From positions 1 through 37,860 of the IMG/VR virus record IMGVR_UViG_3300008266_000180: 37,860 nt of DNA; one strand, written 5' to 3'. How positions within the stretch are numbered: the stretch's first letter is position 1; each line of letters opens with the position of its first letter. The translations under genes and the position numbers were made by a program. The notes under the pieces were generated by a model that saw nothing but the letters and a program-made list of their open reading frames with translations, ran no database searches and was not told the origin of the DNA. The DNA comes from a virus. Positions 14,256-20,248 of the stretch are shown here, one piece after another.

Positions 14256-14284
14256 CACCGCCACGATCAACAAAATAGGCGGTG
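14256..14284. promoter_or_regulatory. Inverted repeat in the leader of the queD-dpdA-int operon
   Basis: CACCGCC (14256-14262) and GGCGGTG (14278-14284) are perfect complements separated by 15 bp. It lies between the promoter and the QueD-like start, so it could be an operator or an RNA hairpin in the 5' leader. Confidence 0.45.
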
Positions 14285-14326
14285 CGAGACACTGGATCAC
14301 GTATCACAAACCCTCGAATAGCCTGT

Positions 14327-14354
14327 ATTATATGGCCGGATTGGAGATAGTCAA
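14327..14354 (-). promoter_or_regulatory. Strong sigma70-type promoter for queD-dpdA-int
   Basis: On the minus strand: -35 TTGACT (14354-14349), 16-bp spacer, -10 TATAAT (14332-14327, perfect). Transcription would start near 14320, leaving a leader of about 170 nt before the QueD-like start. It lets the operon be expressed without the upstream early operon, e.g. in a lysogen (inference). Confidence 0.7.
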
Positions 14355-14391
14355 TTGGGCGGGGTGTCAGTGGGGTGTCGCGTCGGAAAAA

Positions 14392-14604
14392 TCAGGCCGC
14401 CGCTTGCCCCGTGTTCTGGTGTATAGGCTGTGCCTGTTCCCAAGCCTCAACCTCTGCCACCGGGTAGCGGACGCGGGCTTGCTGGCTGGTCCCGTACTTG
14501 ATGAACTTCGGACCGACGCCACGGCAGCGCCAGGTAGCCAGCGTGTCAGGCGAAAGGCCGATCCGCTCGGCCAGCTCTGCCGGGGTCAGGTGGCGGGTGG
14601 TCAT
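14392..14604 (-). CDS. Excisionase-like helix-turn-helix protein
   Basis: 70 aa. Residues 5-62 match the MerR/AlpA-type HTH_17 fold of phage excisionases: LTPAELAERIGLSPDTLATWRCRGVGPKFIKYG, then VRYPVAEVEAWEQAQ. It binds DNA and in this position is probably the recombination directionality factor for the nearby integrase, or a regulator of the promoter just downstream of it. It is the last gene of the leftward early operon; its start overlaps the upstream gene by 4 bp. Confidence 0.7.
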   Translation of the reverse strand: MTTRHLTPAELAERIGLSPDTLATWRCRGVGPKFIKYGTSQQARVRYPVAEVEAWEQAQPIHQNTGQAAA

Positions 14605-14873
14605 TGGGCGGGTTTCCTCGCCTTCGCCACAGATGCGCAGATGCCCGCCACCGTGACGTTGTGATTGATGCCGCCGTCTCCGAAATACTCGCGGATCACG
14701 GGCACGACAGAGCCGTCCAGCAAGTGAATGGAAACGATCAGGTGGCGGGGTCCAGCGGGCTCGTCAAAGCCCTCGTTGTGGATCGAGATGCCAGTGATCG
14801 GAAACGACGCCGCGACCGCGAACTGTGCAGCCTTTGCCCGTGCCTCTTCGAGTAGCTTGTTGACCTCGCTCAC
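14601..14873 (-). CDS. Hypothetical protein, 90 aa
   Basis: Overlaps both neighbours by 4 bp. N-terminal helix (VNKLLEEARAKAAQFAVAAS), then two beta strands around HLIVSIHLLDGSVVPVIREYFG. No family recognised. Soluble, no TM. Its place between the excisionase and recombination genes does not define a role. Confidence 0.65.
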   Translation of the reverse strand: MSEVNKLLEEARAKAAQFAVAASFPITGISIHNEGFDEPAGPRHLIVSIHLLDGSVVPVIREYFGDGGINHNVTVAGICASVAKARKPAQ

Positions 14874-15532
14874 GACTGACCCTCCTCACCGGGGGCAGCG
14901 CGAGCCCCCTCGCGAGCGTCGCCGCAAACCAGATCGTGCTCACTCGGGTCGGCCATAAGCCCTTGTTTTCCTTCTCCCCCTCCCGATACAGGGGCGGAAG
15001 ACAGGGCCGCTATCCCAGCAGCGGCCATTTCGCCGATGGACTGGCGGGGCATTGAGGGCGTCATCAGGGCGTTGTGAATGCGCTCCAGCCACTCCAGCCC
15101 TTCCCCCCTCCCTCTCGGGGCGGCGAGGGACGGACCAGCTTCCGTGTCGATGTCGGGGTCCGTCTCGACCTTGCGCCGCAACCAATCGCCATCGACCAGC
15201 ATATCGACGGGCCCCCTCCCTCTCGGGGAAAGGGAGGCGGCGTAGTCTCGCAGCCATAGGGCCTCGGCGGTCTTGCCTTCGACGGCCAGAAGCGCGGCGA
15301 TGTTTTGCAGCTCGGCAGTCTCCGACCCTCTCGGGGATATGGTCGGGGCGGCGGAGAGCATGGCGGGAGCGCACCGAACCATCTCGCGCCAGACCTCGCG
15401 CATCGTGTTGTCGTGAAAAGGGGCGCCGTTCGGGTCGTCGGTGCAGACCGCATCGAGCATGGCCTGCGTCGGCTCTCTCGGCACCATCACCCAGTCTTCT
15501 GTCTGCGTGGGGTTTGAAGGGTTGGGGGTCAT
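14870..15532 (-). CDS. Hypothetical protein with MVPREPTxAMLD motif and in-frame repeats
   Basis: 220 aa. The N-terminus (WVMVPREPTQAMLDAVCTD, then MREVWREMVRCAPAM) is a small module found in many phage and prophage proteins of unknown function. The rest is interrupted by PRGRG-type segments encoded by short GC-rich repeats (at 15104, 15212 and near 15326), which separate helical pieces such as ELQNIAALLAVEGKTAEALWLRDY and LEWLERIHNALMT. The repeats are spaced 36 codons apart. Overlaps its neighbours by 4 bp at both ends. Confidence 0.6.
   Translation of the reverse strand: MTPNPSNPTQTEDWVMVPREPTQAMLDAVCTDDPNGAPFHDNTMREVWREMVRCAPAMLSAAPTISPRGSETAELQNIAALLAVEGKTAEALWLRDYAASLSPRGRGPVDMLVDGDWLRRKVETDPDIDTEAGPSLAAPRGRGEGLEWLERIHNALMTPSMPRQSIGEMAAAGIAALSSAPVSGGGEGKQGLMADPSEHDLVCGDAREGARAAPGEEGQS
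15104..15336. repeat. Three copies of a GC-rich element at exact 108-bp spacing
   Basis: The 17-mer CCCCCTCCCTCTCGGGG occurs at 15104-15120 and 15212-15228, and its last 11 bases again at 15326-15336. The 11-mer starts are 15110, 15218 and 15326, each 108 bp (36 codons) apart. The second copy extends into an inverted repeat with AGGGAGG. A looser relative lies at 14976-14994. All are in frame in the 220-aa gene and encode PRG or PRGRG. Confidence 0.7.
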
Positions 15533-15933
15533 GCTGCGGCTTTCTCATCGAAGTGTTCGATGTTCAGCCCGGCGGTCGCGCACCAGGCCAGAATGAAGGT
15601 GATCAGATCCCGCATTTCGCCCACGGTCAGGTGCGAGGATCGGTGGCCGGCGGGGAACATGCCGTCGCCTTCCAGCTTGGGGAGAAAGCGAACCTCAGCC
15701 CCCCAAGCGTCCATAAAGACGGCCTTCCAAAGTGCCTGATCCATCTGCACGCCGTTGTGGACGGGGCGTTGCTTCAGCACTTGGTCGAGCAAGCCGTAGA
15801 ACCCGGCGTTCTGCTCAACGGAGCGGTTCGGCTCGCGGACTTCCAGCATCCAGCCGTCAGGGGCCTTGGCGACCCACCCGGCGGCGATGCGGCGGTTGCT
15901 CTTGGTCAGCTTCAGGAAGTGGCGTTCGCTCAT
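15529..15933 (-). CDS. ninB: NinB-like recombination protein
   Basis: 134 aa, the usual length for the family. Matches the NinB pattern: an opening short strand/helix, GWVAKAPDGWMLEVREPNRSVEQNAGFYGLLDQVL, then a W-K motif (ALWKAVFMDAWG), a PKLEGDGMFPAGHRSSHLTVGEMRDLITFILAW block. Lambda NinB (Orf) binds single-stranded DNA and replaces RecFOR mediators at recombination. The neighbouring Rad52-type annealing protein fits a phage recombination module. Confidence 0.8.
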   Translation of the reverse strand: MSERHFLKLTKSNRRIAAGWVAKAPDGWMLEVREPNRSVEQNAGFYGLLDQVLKQRPVHNGVQMDQALWKAVFMDAWGAEVRFLPKLEGDGMFPAGHRSSHLTVGEMRDLITFILAWCATAGLNIEHFDEKAAA

Positions 15934-16075
15934 GGTCAGGCGATCCCCAGCCGGTTCTTAGCCGGTCTGGGTCCCTCGCTGTGGTTACGGAAATCTGTGT
16001 CCCCGGAAAGGCCCTCAACACTTCGCGGCAGAGCCAGCGGCCCCACAGGACTTCCGGGGTGTCGGGGAGCTTCAC
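15857..16075 (-). CDS. Possible small protein, 72 aa, overlapping ninB
   Basis: GTG start 3 nt after the stop of the annealing-protein gene; without it the 145-bp gap to ninB would be the largest in this tightly packed operon. The first ~47 residues (EVLWGRWLCREVLRAFPGTQISVTTARD) are outside ninB and look protein-like; the last 25 are read in another frame over ninB and are Pro/Arg-rich. No Shine-Dalgarno visible. Function unknown. Confidence 0.4.
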   Translation of the reverse strand: MKLPDTPEVLWGRWLCREVLRAFPGTQISVTTARDPDRLRTGWGSPDHERTPLPEADQEQPPHRRRVGRQGP

Positions 16076-16078
16076 GGG

Positions 16079-16759
16079 TCACGCGGCTTGCCTTTGGGCT
16101 TCGACCAGCTCGTCGCGCTTCATGCCGTAGGCGTCTTGCAACGGCTCGCGGTGTTGGGCGGGAAGCATGGGGAGGGCGGCTTTGATCTCGCGGCCCACCC
16201 CGCCGAGTTGCTCCATGTCCGTCGCGGCGTCGATCTTCGCCTTGAAGAACTCGAAGTCCTGATCCTTCTTCGCCTGCGCCGCCGACTTCAGCGACACGCC
16301 CGAGTAGTTGGACAGCACCTGCCGAAGTTTGGCGTACTCGCTGGCCTTGATCTTCTGGCCCCGCCCGGCGGCTTCAAGCTCGACCCACGGGCTCGGCAGG
16401 CCGTAGAGGTAGCGACCGATGCCCCAGTTGACCGCAGCCCTCTTGAACGCATCCGAGAGACTGCCCTTTTCGGCTTCGACCTGGGTATCGCCGGCGCCGT
16501 CGCTCTTGACGATCCAGCCGCGCCCTTCAGCCCAGATAGCGATTTCACAGGTGGTCGTTCCGCCGACGTGCGGGTGGCGCCGTTCCCATCCCGCCGGGCC
16601 GCAGACCAAATCCAGCCGGTCCATCACGTCGCGGGCGTCAAGGTAGGCCAGCGCCATGCCTTTGGACTTGTCCTGCGTGGTGGAGCCGACACGCCACGAC
16701 ACGGCGTCGGCGGGGAAGGGCTCGGCAAGGCGTTCAAACATGGTGTTGAGGTCGGTCAC
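16079..16759 (-). CDS. Rad52/Sak-type single-strand annealing protein
   Basis: 226 aa. The Rad52-like core is clear: ALAYLDARDVMDRLDLVCGPAGW (36-58), a beta strand TTTCEIAIWAEGRGWIVKSDGAGDT (68-92), then VEAEKGSLSDAFKRAAVNWGIGRYLYGLPSPWV (94-126). Family knowledge: phage Sak/Rad52 proteins form rings that anneal complementary single strands during replication and recombination. The C-terminal 90 residues are helical and may bind partners. It is co-transcribed with ninB. Confidence 0.85.
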   Translation of the reverse strand: MTDLNTMFERLAEPFPADAVSWRVGSTTQDKSKGMALAYLDARDVMDRLDLVCGPAGWERRHPHVGGTTTCEIAIWAEGRGWIVKSDGAGDTQVEAEKGSLSDAFKRAAVNWGIGRYLYGLPSPWVELEAAGRGQKIKASEYAKLRQVLSNYSGVSLKSAAQAKKDQDFEFFKAKIDAATDMEQLGGVGREIKAALPMLPAQHREPLQDAYGMKRDELVEAQRQAA

Positions 16760-16953
16760 TGTGACTGCTCCAGTTCGGCGATCACCCTGTCGGCGTAGTC
16801 AACGACCATCGCGGCGACGGGTGAGGGGAGAAACAGCGCGTGAAAGTCACGGCTGCGTCGGATGTTGGGGAGGCGCTCAACGGTCGCGGGCTCGCGGTCG
16901 AAGAGGGGCGTTCCGTCCACAAGGCGGAAGATCGGGAGGCTGACGGTTTCCAT
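16756..16953 (-). CDS. Hypothetical protein, 65 aa
   Basis: ATG at 16953 overlaps the stop of the upstream gene (TGATG), and its own stop overlaps the next start by 4 bp; a longer open frame upstream lies inside the 53-aa gene. Product: a beta-like start (VSLPIFRLVDGTPLFDRE) and a C-terminal helix (PVAAMVVDYADRVIAELEQ). No family recognised. Confidence 0.6.
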   Translation of the reverse strand: METVSLPIFRLVDGTPLFDREPATVERLPNIRRSRDFHALFLPSPVAAMVVDYADRVIAELEQSQ

Positions 16954-17114
16954 CACAGCGCCACCCCCAGGTACAGGCCAACGATGAGCCAGAACCCGGC
17001 CCAAGCTGCGAGGCTGTGCCAGATGGTCCAGCGGTGACGCTTCGGATGATGAACCGCTGCCGGGCTATCAGCCTTGAAACCGGGAATGGCGGTGAGGTCG
17101 ATGGATTGGGTCAT
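16953..17114 (-). CDS. Small single-TM protein, 53 aa
   Basis: Both ends overlap neighbours (ATGA upstream, TGATG downstream), strong evidence for a gene in this operon. A polar, basic N-terminus (HHPKRHRWTIWH) is followed by a C-terminal TM segment (LAAWAGFWLIVGLYLGVAL). Small membrane proteins of this kind are frequent in phage early operons; function unknown. Confidence 0.65.
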   Translation of the reverse strand: MTQSIDLTAIPGFKADSPAAVHHPKRHRWTIWHSLAAWAGFWLIVGLYLGVAL

Positions 17115-17431
17115 GCCGCGTCGCCTTGCTGAGCGCGCCAGTCAGCGACCCGTTTGCAGGCGTCCTGAGCGGCGGCCACGACCTCGTCGCCGAACTCGTA
17201 GAGGGCTGCGATCCGGGCGATCTCATCGACGGCCTCGATCAGCACCGACCTCGGCAGCGCCCCGTATTTGACGCTGAAGGTGTCGCTCTTGCTGTAGCCG
17301 TCAGACGAGGTGAAGGAGAACTTCACAGACGCCGACTTGATGAAGCGAGCCTGTTCAGTGATCAGTGTCGTTGCTTCAGCAACGCACGCCGCATCGGCGG
17401 TCGGGTTACTCCCGGGATGCACATTAGACAT
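17111..17431 (-). CDS. Hypothetical protein, 106 aa
   Basis: N-terminal Ala-rich stretch, then beta strands KFSFTSSDGYSKSDTFSVKYGALP, and a C-terminal helix (EFGDEVVAAAQDACKRVADWRA). No known family. Overlaps both neighbours. Soluble early protein of unknown function. Confidence 0.65.
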   Translation of the reverse strand: MSNVHPGSNPTADAACVAEATTLITEQARFIKSASVKFSFTSSDGYSKSDTFSVKYGALPRSVLIEAVDEIARIAALYEFGDEVVAAAQDACKRVADWRAQQGDAA

Positions 17432-17663
17432 TCGTCACTTCCTCAATAACGGATTGAAGGTGAGAGACGGCCCCGGTTACGGTGGCGCGGTATGTTGCTC
17501 TGCGGCGGCGAGCCCAGTGCAGGACGGGCTGATCAACGGGGCAACCGCAGCGCAGGGCGGCTTTGCGAAGGGCCAGATAGCTTCCCATCACGCGCTCGCT
17601 CTGGTCGGCCTCGTAGGCTTCCAGGGCTTCGCAGAGTGCGTCGTAGGAACGGATGCAGCTCAT
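17424..17663 (-). CDS. Hypothetical protein, 79 aa
   Basis: Helical protein with a pair of cysteines (LRCGCPVDQP) and a basic patch (WARRRRATYRATV). Overlaps the downstream gene by 8 bp and the upstream gene by 4 bp. No family recognised. Confidence 0.6.
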   Translation of the reverse strand: MSCIRSYDALCEALEAYEADQSERVMGSYLALRKAALRCGCPVDQPVLHWARRRRATYRATVTGAVSHLQSVIEEVTNV

Positions 17664-17881
17664 TGCTCTTGCTCCTCGCGCTCGGTGACGTACTCGGCGG
17701 CGGATTTACGCGCGGCCTCGGCGGTCCCGTGGCAAAGGGGGCAGGTGAAATACTCACCGACCGAGGGGCTGAAGCCGTTGCTCTCGCGAGTGATGGCGTA
17801 AACCATGCGGGTGCCCTTGCAGCGCGGGCAGGGCACATAGGGCTCGTCACCCCACGAAGCGATCAGGTCGCTGGCGCTCAT
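17660..17881 (-). CDS. Zinc-ribbon protein, 73 aa
   Basis: Two Cys pairs, C18-x-x-C21 in VPCPRCKGTR and C47-x-x-C50 in FTCPLCHGT, with CxxCxG spacing as in DnaJ-type zinc fingers; they should bind one zinc ion. The C-terminus is an acidic helix (AEYVTEREEQEQ). Possibly a small DNA, RNA or protein-binding factor; no specific function can be given. Confidence 0.7.
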   Translation of the reverse strand: MSASDLIASWGDEPYVPCPRCKGTRMVYAITRESNGFSPSVGEYFTCPLCHGTAEAARKSAAEYVTEREEQEQ

Positions 17882-18063
17882 TGCCCCTGGCCCCCATCAA
17901 GAGAGGGAGAGGCCTTGGAGATGGCGAAGGCGAGCTGCCGATAGACAACAAAAGCTTCGCTGCTCGACCAGCAATCGCTGTCGTCAATGTCGTCCTGATC
18001 GACGGGTCCGAAGTAGGACCGAAGGAAGATGGCCGCAGCCGCGTTAGCCGTAAGCGCGCTCAT
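17878..18063 (-). CDS. Hypothetical protein, 61 aa
   Basis: ATG at 18063 overlaps the upstream stop (TGATG); a GTG one codon earlier is also possible. Product starts with an Ala-rich helix (LTANAAAAIFLRSYFGP), then an acidic stretch DQDDIDDSDCW and a helix. No family recognised. Confidence 0.55.
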   Translation of the reverse strand: MSALTANAAAAIFLRSYFGPVDQDDIDDSDCWSSSEAFVVYRQLAFAISKASPSLDGGQGQ

Positions 18064-18356
18064 CACAGCGCCCCCATCAGTTCGTCGTCGCGGCGTTGTT
18101 CGCGCGCTTCGTCCGCACGGTCGGCAGCTTCGGTGTCTTCCTCAGCCGCAGCTTCCGCGATCTGATCAGCGAAGGCCTTGCAGATGGCGGCGTCGAGTTC
18201 GGCGCTGATCTGCGGCTCGGTGGCGAGAAGGGTCGTCAGCCATTTGCGGTCGCGATAGCCGGTGATGGCGTCGATGCGCTGGACGATGGCGTGACCGTCG
18301 CTATCGACCTCACACGTGACTTCGATTTCGAAGCTGAACTTGGCGGCGGTGGCCAT
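18063..18356 (-). CDS. First gene of the leftward early operon, hypothetical, 97 aa
   Basis: Starts at ATG 18356 with AGAGG about 9 nt upstream. N-terminal beta strand (KFSFEIEVTCEVDSDGHAIVQRIDAITG) and a long C-terminal acidic helix (FADQIAEAAAEEDTEAADRADEAREQ). It is the first gene after the left operator cassette, so it should be among the earliest expressed. Not recognised; position corresponds to anti-host genes in other phages, but nothing in the sequence shows this. Confidence 0.65.
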   Translation of the reverse strand: MATAAKFSFEIEVTCEVDSDGHAIVQRIDAITGYRDRKWLTTLLATEPQISAELDAAICKAFADQIAEAAAEEDTEAADRADEAREQRRDDELMGAL

Positions 18357-18382
18357 GGGTGCGTGTCCTCTGGTGTGAGAAC

Positions 18383-18432
18383 ACGTTACCAGCAGTTACG
18401 CAGAGTGCAAGAGAAAAGTTACGCGCTGTTAC
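18383..18432 (-). promoter_or_regulatory. Left early promoter/operator cassette (PL-like)
   Basis: Read on the minus strand: GTAAC-N5-GTAAC (18432-18418), 7 nt, TTGCAC (-35-like, 18410-18405), 5 nt, GTAAC-N5-GTAAC (18399-18385) running into GTG. The half-sites in each pair are 10 bp apart (one helical turn), and the pairs are about three turns apart. The second pair covers the spacer and the -10 (TAACGT, 18388-18383), so a bound repressor would block polymerase. The distal half-site overlaps the stop codon of the repressor gene. Confidence 0.65.
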
Positions 18433-18809
18433 GCACTTTTTAGCAGGCGGACGATGGCCGCGACCATATCCCTCTGGCGTTCCTCGGGCGCATCACGAAG
18501 CGCGGCGACGAGCTGCCACTCTTCGTCCGACAGTTCCAGATTGTCGGGCTCGCCCCTGCCGGTGAGCAGCCATTGCCATGAGACGCCGAACTTCCGGGCA
18601 AACAGGATCGCGCGCTGATGGCTTAAAGGCGTGTGTTTCGATGAGCCTGGTGGGCGCTCATAGGCGGTGTAGGTGTGTTCCTTAAGCCCGACGCTCTCGG
18701 CTGCGGCCTTCCCGCTTGGCTTGATGTTCTTCGCCAGTTGCCACCGCGCCCGCGCCCAAGTCAGGCGTTCGTGCGGCTCTTTCAGGTCGGTCCAGTCGCG
18801 AGGTTCCAT
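18429..18809 (-). CDS. CI-like repressor (XRE-type HTH), short form
   Basis: 126 aa from ATG at 18809. The HTH region (about residues 13-80) is RLTWARARWQ...GKAAAESVGLKEHTYTAYERP, followed by the SWQWLLTGRGEP motif frequent in phage repressors. A C-terminal helix (DEEWQLVAALRDAPEERQRDMVAAIVRLL) may mediate dimerisation. There is no S24/LexA-type peptidase domain, so RecA-dependent self-cleavage is not expected. The frame is open further upstream, but that part covers operators and the divergent promoter. It lies between two operator cassettes. Confidence 0.8.
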   Translation of the reverse strand: MEPRDWTDLKEPHERLTWARARWQLAKNIKPSGKAAAESVGLKEHTYTAYERPPGSSKHTPLSHQRAILFARKFGVSWQWLLTGRGEPDNLELSDEEWQLVAALRDAPEERQRDMVAAIVRLLKSA

Positions 18810-18834
18810 AGCTATCAAGGCTATCGACCCAGCC

Positions 18835-18886
18835 GTAACCATGGGTAATTTCGATCTTGCAGGCGCGCCGTAACTAGTGGTAACGT
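18835..18886 (+). promoter_or_regulatory. Right early promoter/operator cassette (PR-like)
   Basis: GTAAC-N5-GTAAT (18835-18849), 7 nt, TTGCAG (-35-like, 18857-18862), 7 nt, GTAAC-N5-GTAAC (18870-18884) running into GTG. Same order and spacing as the left cassette but on the other strand. A -10 at 18881-18886 (TAACGT) would start transcription close to the Cro-like ATG at 18895. Confidence 0.65.
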
Positions 18887-18894
18887 GCGTCGTC

Positions 18895-19089
18895 ATGAAG
18901 CACGCAGAGATTATCACCGCCAAGGGCACAGCCGCGATTGCGGAGAAGGTCGGTGTTCCGCCGGCTCACGTCCGCGTCTGGAAGCTGAGGGGCATTCCCC
19001 GCTCTCGCTTTGCTGACGTTCTCGCCGCCTTCCCCGATGTGACGCTGGACGCGCTGAAACAAGGCGCCCCGGCCCGTCGAGCGGCCTGA
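18895..19089 (+). CDS. Cro-like DNA-binding protein
   Basis: 64 aa from ATG at 18895; an upstream GTG at 18877 lies inside the operator. HTH: GTAAIAEKVGVPPAHVRVWKLRGIPRSRFADVL, similar to Cro/YdaS-type proteins. No Shine-Dalgarno is present, and the predicted start of transcription is within 2 nt of the ATG, so the message may be leaderless. First gene of the rightward early operon, opposite the repressor, as expected for Cro. Confidence 0.75.
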   Translation: MKHAEIITAKGTAAIAEKVGVPPAHVRVWKLRGIPRSRFADVLAAFPDVTLDALKQGAPARRAA

Positions 19090-19327
19090 CCATGACGCGG
19101 GGGCATCATTCCAATTCGCTACGGTCCAAGCCCATCGCGCCAAGTGCGTCATGCGAACAGTTTGGGCTGTGTCGCTCGCCTTCGGCAATCACTGACAACC
19201 AACGGGCGACCGGGCCTCTCCTGACGGGGGAGCGCACATCCGTGGAGCGCCCAAGAAAAACCCCGCCGTTCGTAGCGGCGGGGCTTCCAGCCCAGACGGG
19301 CAAATCAGCAACAAGGACACGCTGAAT
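19090..19327. other. Gap after the Cro-like gene, with a hairpin oriented as a leftward terminator
   Basis: 238 bp with no convincing gene; a 77-codon frame runs through it but has random-looking Ser/Arg/Pro-rich composition. At 19261-19283 there is a perfect 8-bp GC stem (CCCCGCCG/CGGCGGGG, 7-nt loop). A-run AAAAA precedes it (19256-19260), so on the minus strand the hairpin is followed by TTTTTCTT, a proper terminator. Rightwards only CTTCC follows, so it would be an attenuator at best. Confidence 0.6.
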
Positions 19328-20248
19328 ATGACTGCAATTCCGCTCTTTAGCAAGGTACAGGCGAGCATCGCCAGCTCGCCGGTTTCGGTGGCGCATCAGC
19401 TTCAACAATGGCTGGCGCGGGGGCGTGGCGAGGTCTTCACCGTTACGACCACGCTGACGCCGGAACTGGCGCGGCTGCTCCTGGCGGCCAACGAAGATAA
19501 CCGCACGGTTCGGCTCACCACCCGGGGAACGCGCGGGGTTTCTGCCTATGCCGCGATGATGCGGCGGGGCGAGTGGATGCTGAACGGCTCGACCCTGGTC
19601 GTGGCTTCGAACGGCCAACTCAACGACGGGCAACACCGTTGCCTCGCCTGCATCGAAGCGGATGTAGCCGTCCCTGTTCAAATCGCCTTCGGCGTTGAAC
19701 GCGACACCCGTTGCACCCTGGATCAAGGCGCGGCCCGGTCTCCCGGTGACGTGCTCAAGCTGATTGAACCCAGCCTAACCGACGCGAACGTCTTGGCGAC
19801 CTACCTTCAGTTTCGCTTCAGCCTCGCCGCCGGGCGGAACTTCTCGTTTCAGACGACCCCCGACGAAATCCGCGACGCCTTCCAGATGTACCCGGACGGC
19901 AAGGAACACATCGCCGCCGTTCAAGCCTACGCCCGGCGGATGCGTCTGTCGGTTGGCTATATCGCCGGGGCGCACGGCCTCTGTGCAGAAGCGAACCCCA
20001 CGAAGGCCAAGGCGTTCATCGAAGCGGTGTCAACCGGCGTTGGCATCCCCAGCACGTCGTCGCCGGTTGCGCGGCTGCGTGACCTGTACGAGCGCAACAA
20101 GGGAGCGCGCGGCAACGCCCTGTTCCGCGACGCCCAAGCCGCCCTCTACGTCAAGGCCTTCAACAACTTTGCCAAGGGCAAGTTGGGCGCCCTGACCTAC
20201 CGCCCCAAGGGCGCGCTTGAGGCTTTCCCCGTGGCGGTGCGCGGATGA
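19328..20248 (+). CDS. DGQHR/ParB-nuclease-like phage protein
   Basis: 306 aa. The block NGQLNDGQHRCLACIEADVAVPVQIAFGVE (about residues 96-125), preceded by AAMMRRGEWMLNG, is the signature of a phage family related to the ParB/Srx nucleotide-binding fold (G-x-x-x-DGQHR). The rest is helical. Exact function is unknown; relatives occur in early operons. AAGGA lies about 11 nt before the ATG, and the end overlaps the next gene by 4 bp. Confidence 0.7.
   Translation: MTAIPLFSKVQASIASSPVSVAHQLQQWLARGRGEVFTVTTTLTPELARLLLAANEDNRTVRLTTRGTRGVSAYAAMMRRGEWMLNGSTLVVASNGQLNDGQHRCLACIEADVAVPVQIAFGVERDTRCTLDQGAARSPGDVLKLIEPSLTDANVLATYLQFRFSLAAGRNFSFQTTPDEIRDAFQMYPDGKEHIAAVQAYARRMRLSVGYIAGAHGLCAEANPTKAKAFIEAVSTGVGIPSTSSPVARLRDLYERNKGARGNALFRDAQAALYVKAFNNFAKGKLGALTYRPKGALEAFPVAVRG

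Larger units (their letters stand above)
14161..14381 (+). repeat. Short direct repeats of GGTGTCAGTGGGG around the int-operon promoter
   Basis: GGGTGTCAGTGGGG occurs beginning at 14161 and again beginning near 14363; at the second site GGGGTGTC is itself repeated 11 bp on (GGGGTGTC-AGT-GGGGTGTC). The copies flank the intergenic promoter. They could be arm-type integrase/excisionase sites or operators (inference). Confidence 0.4.

Noticed and set aside
19092-19325. 77-codon frame between the Cro-like and DGQHR genes
   Set aside because: It starts just after the Cro stop, but its Ser/Arg/Pro-rich composition and passage through a GC hairpin argue against a gene.
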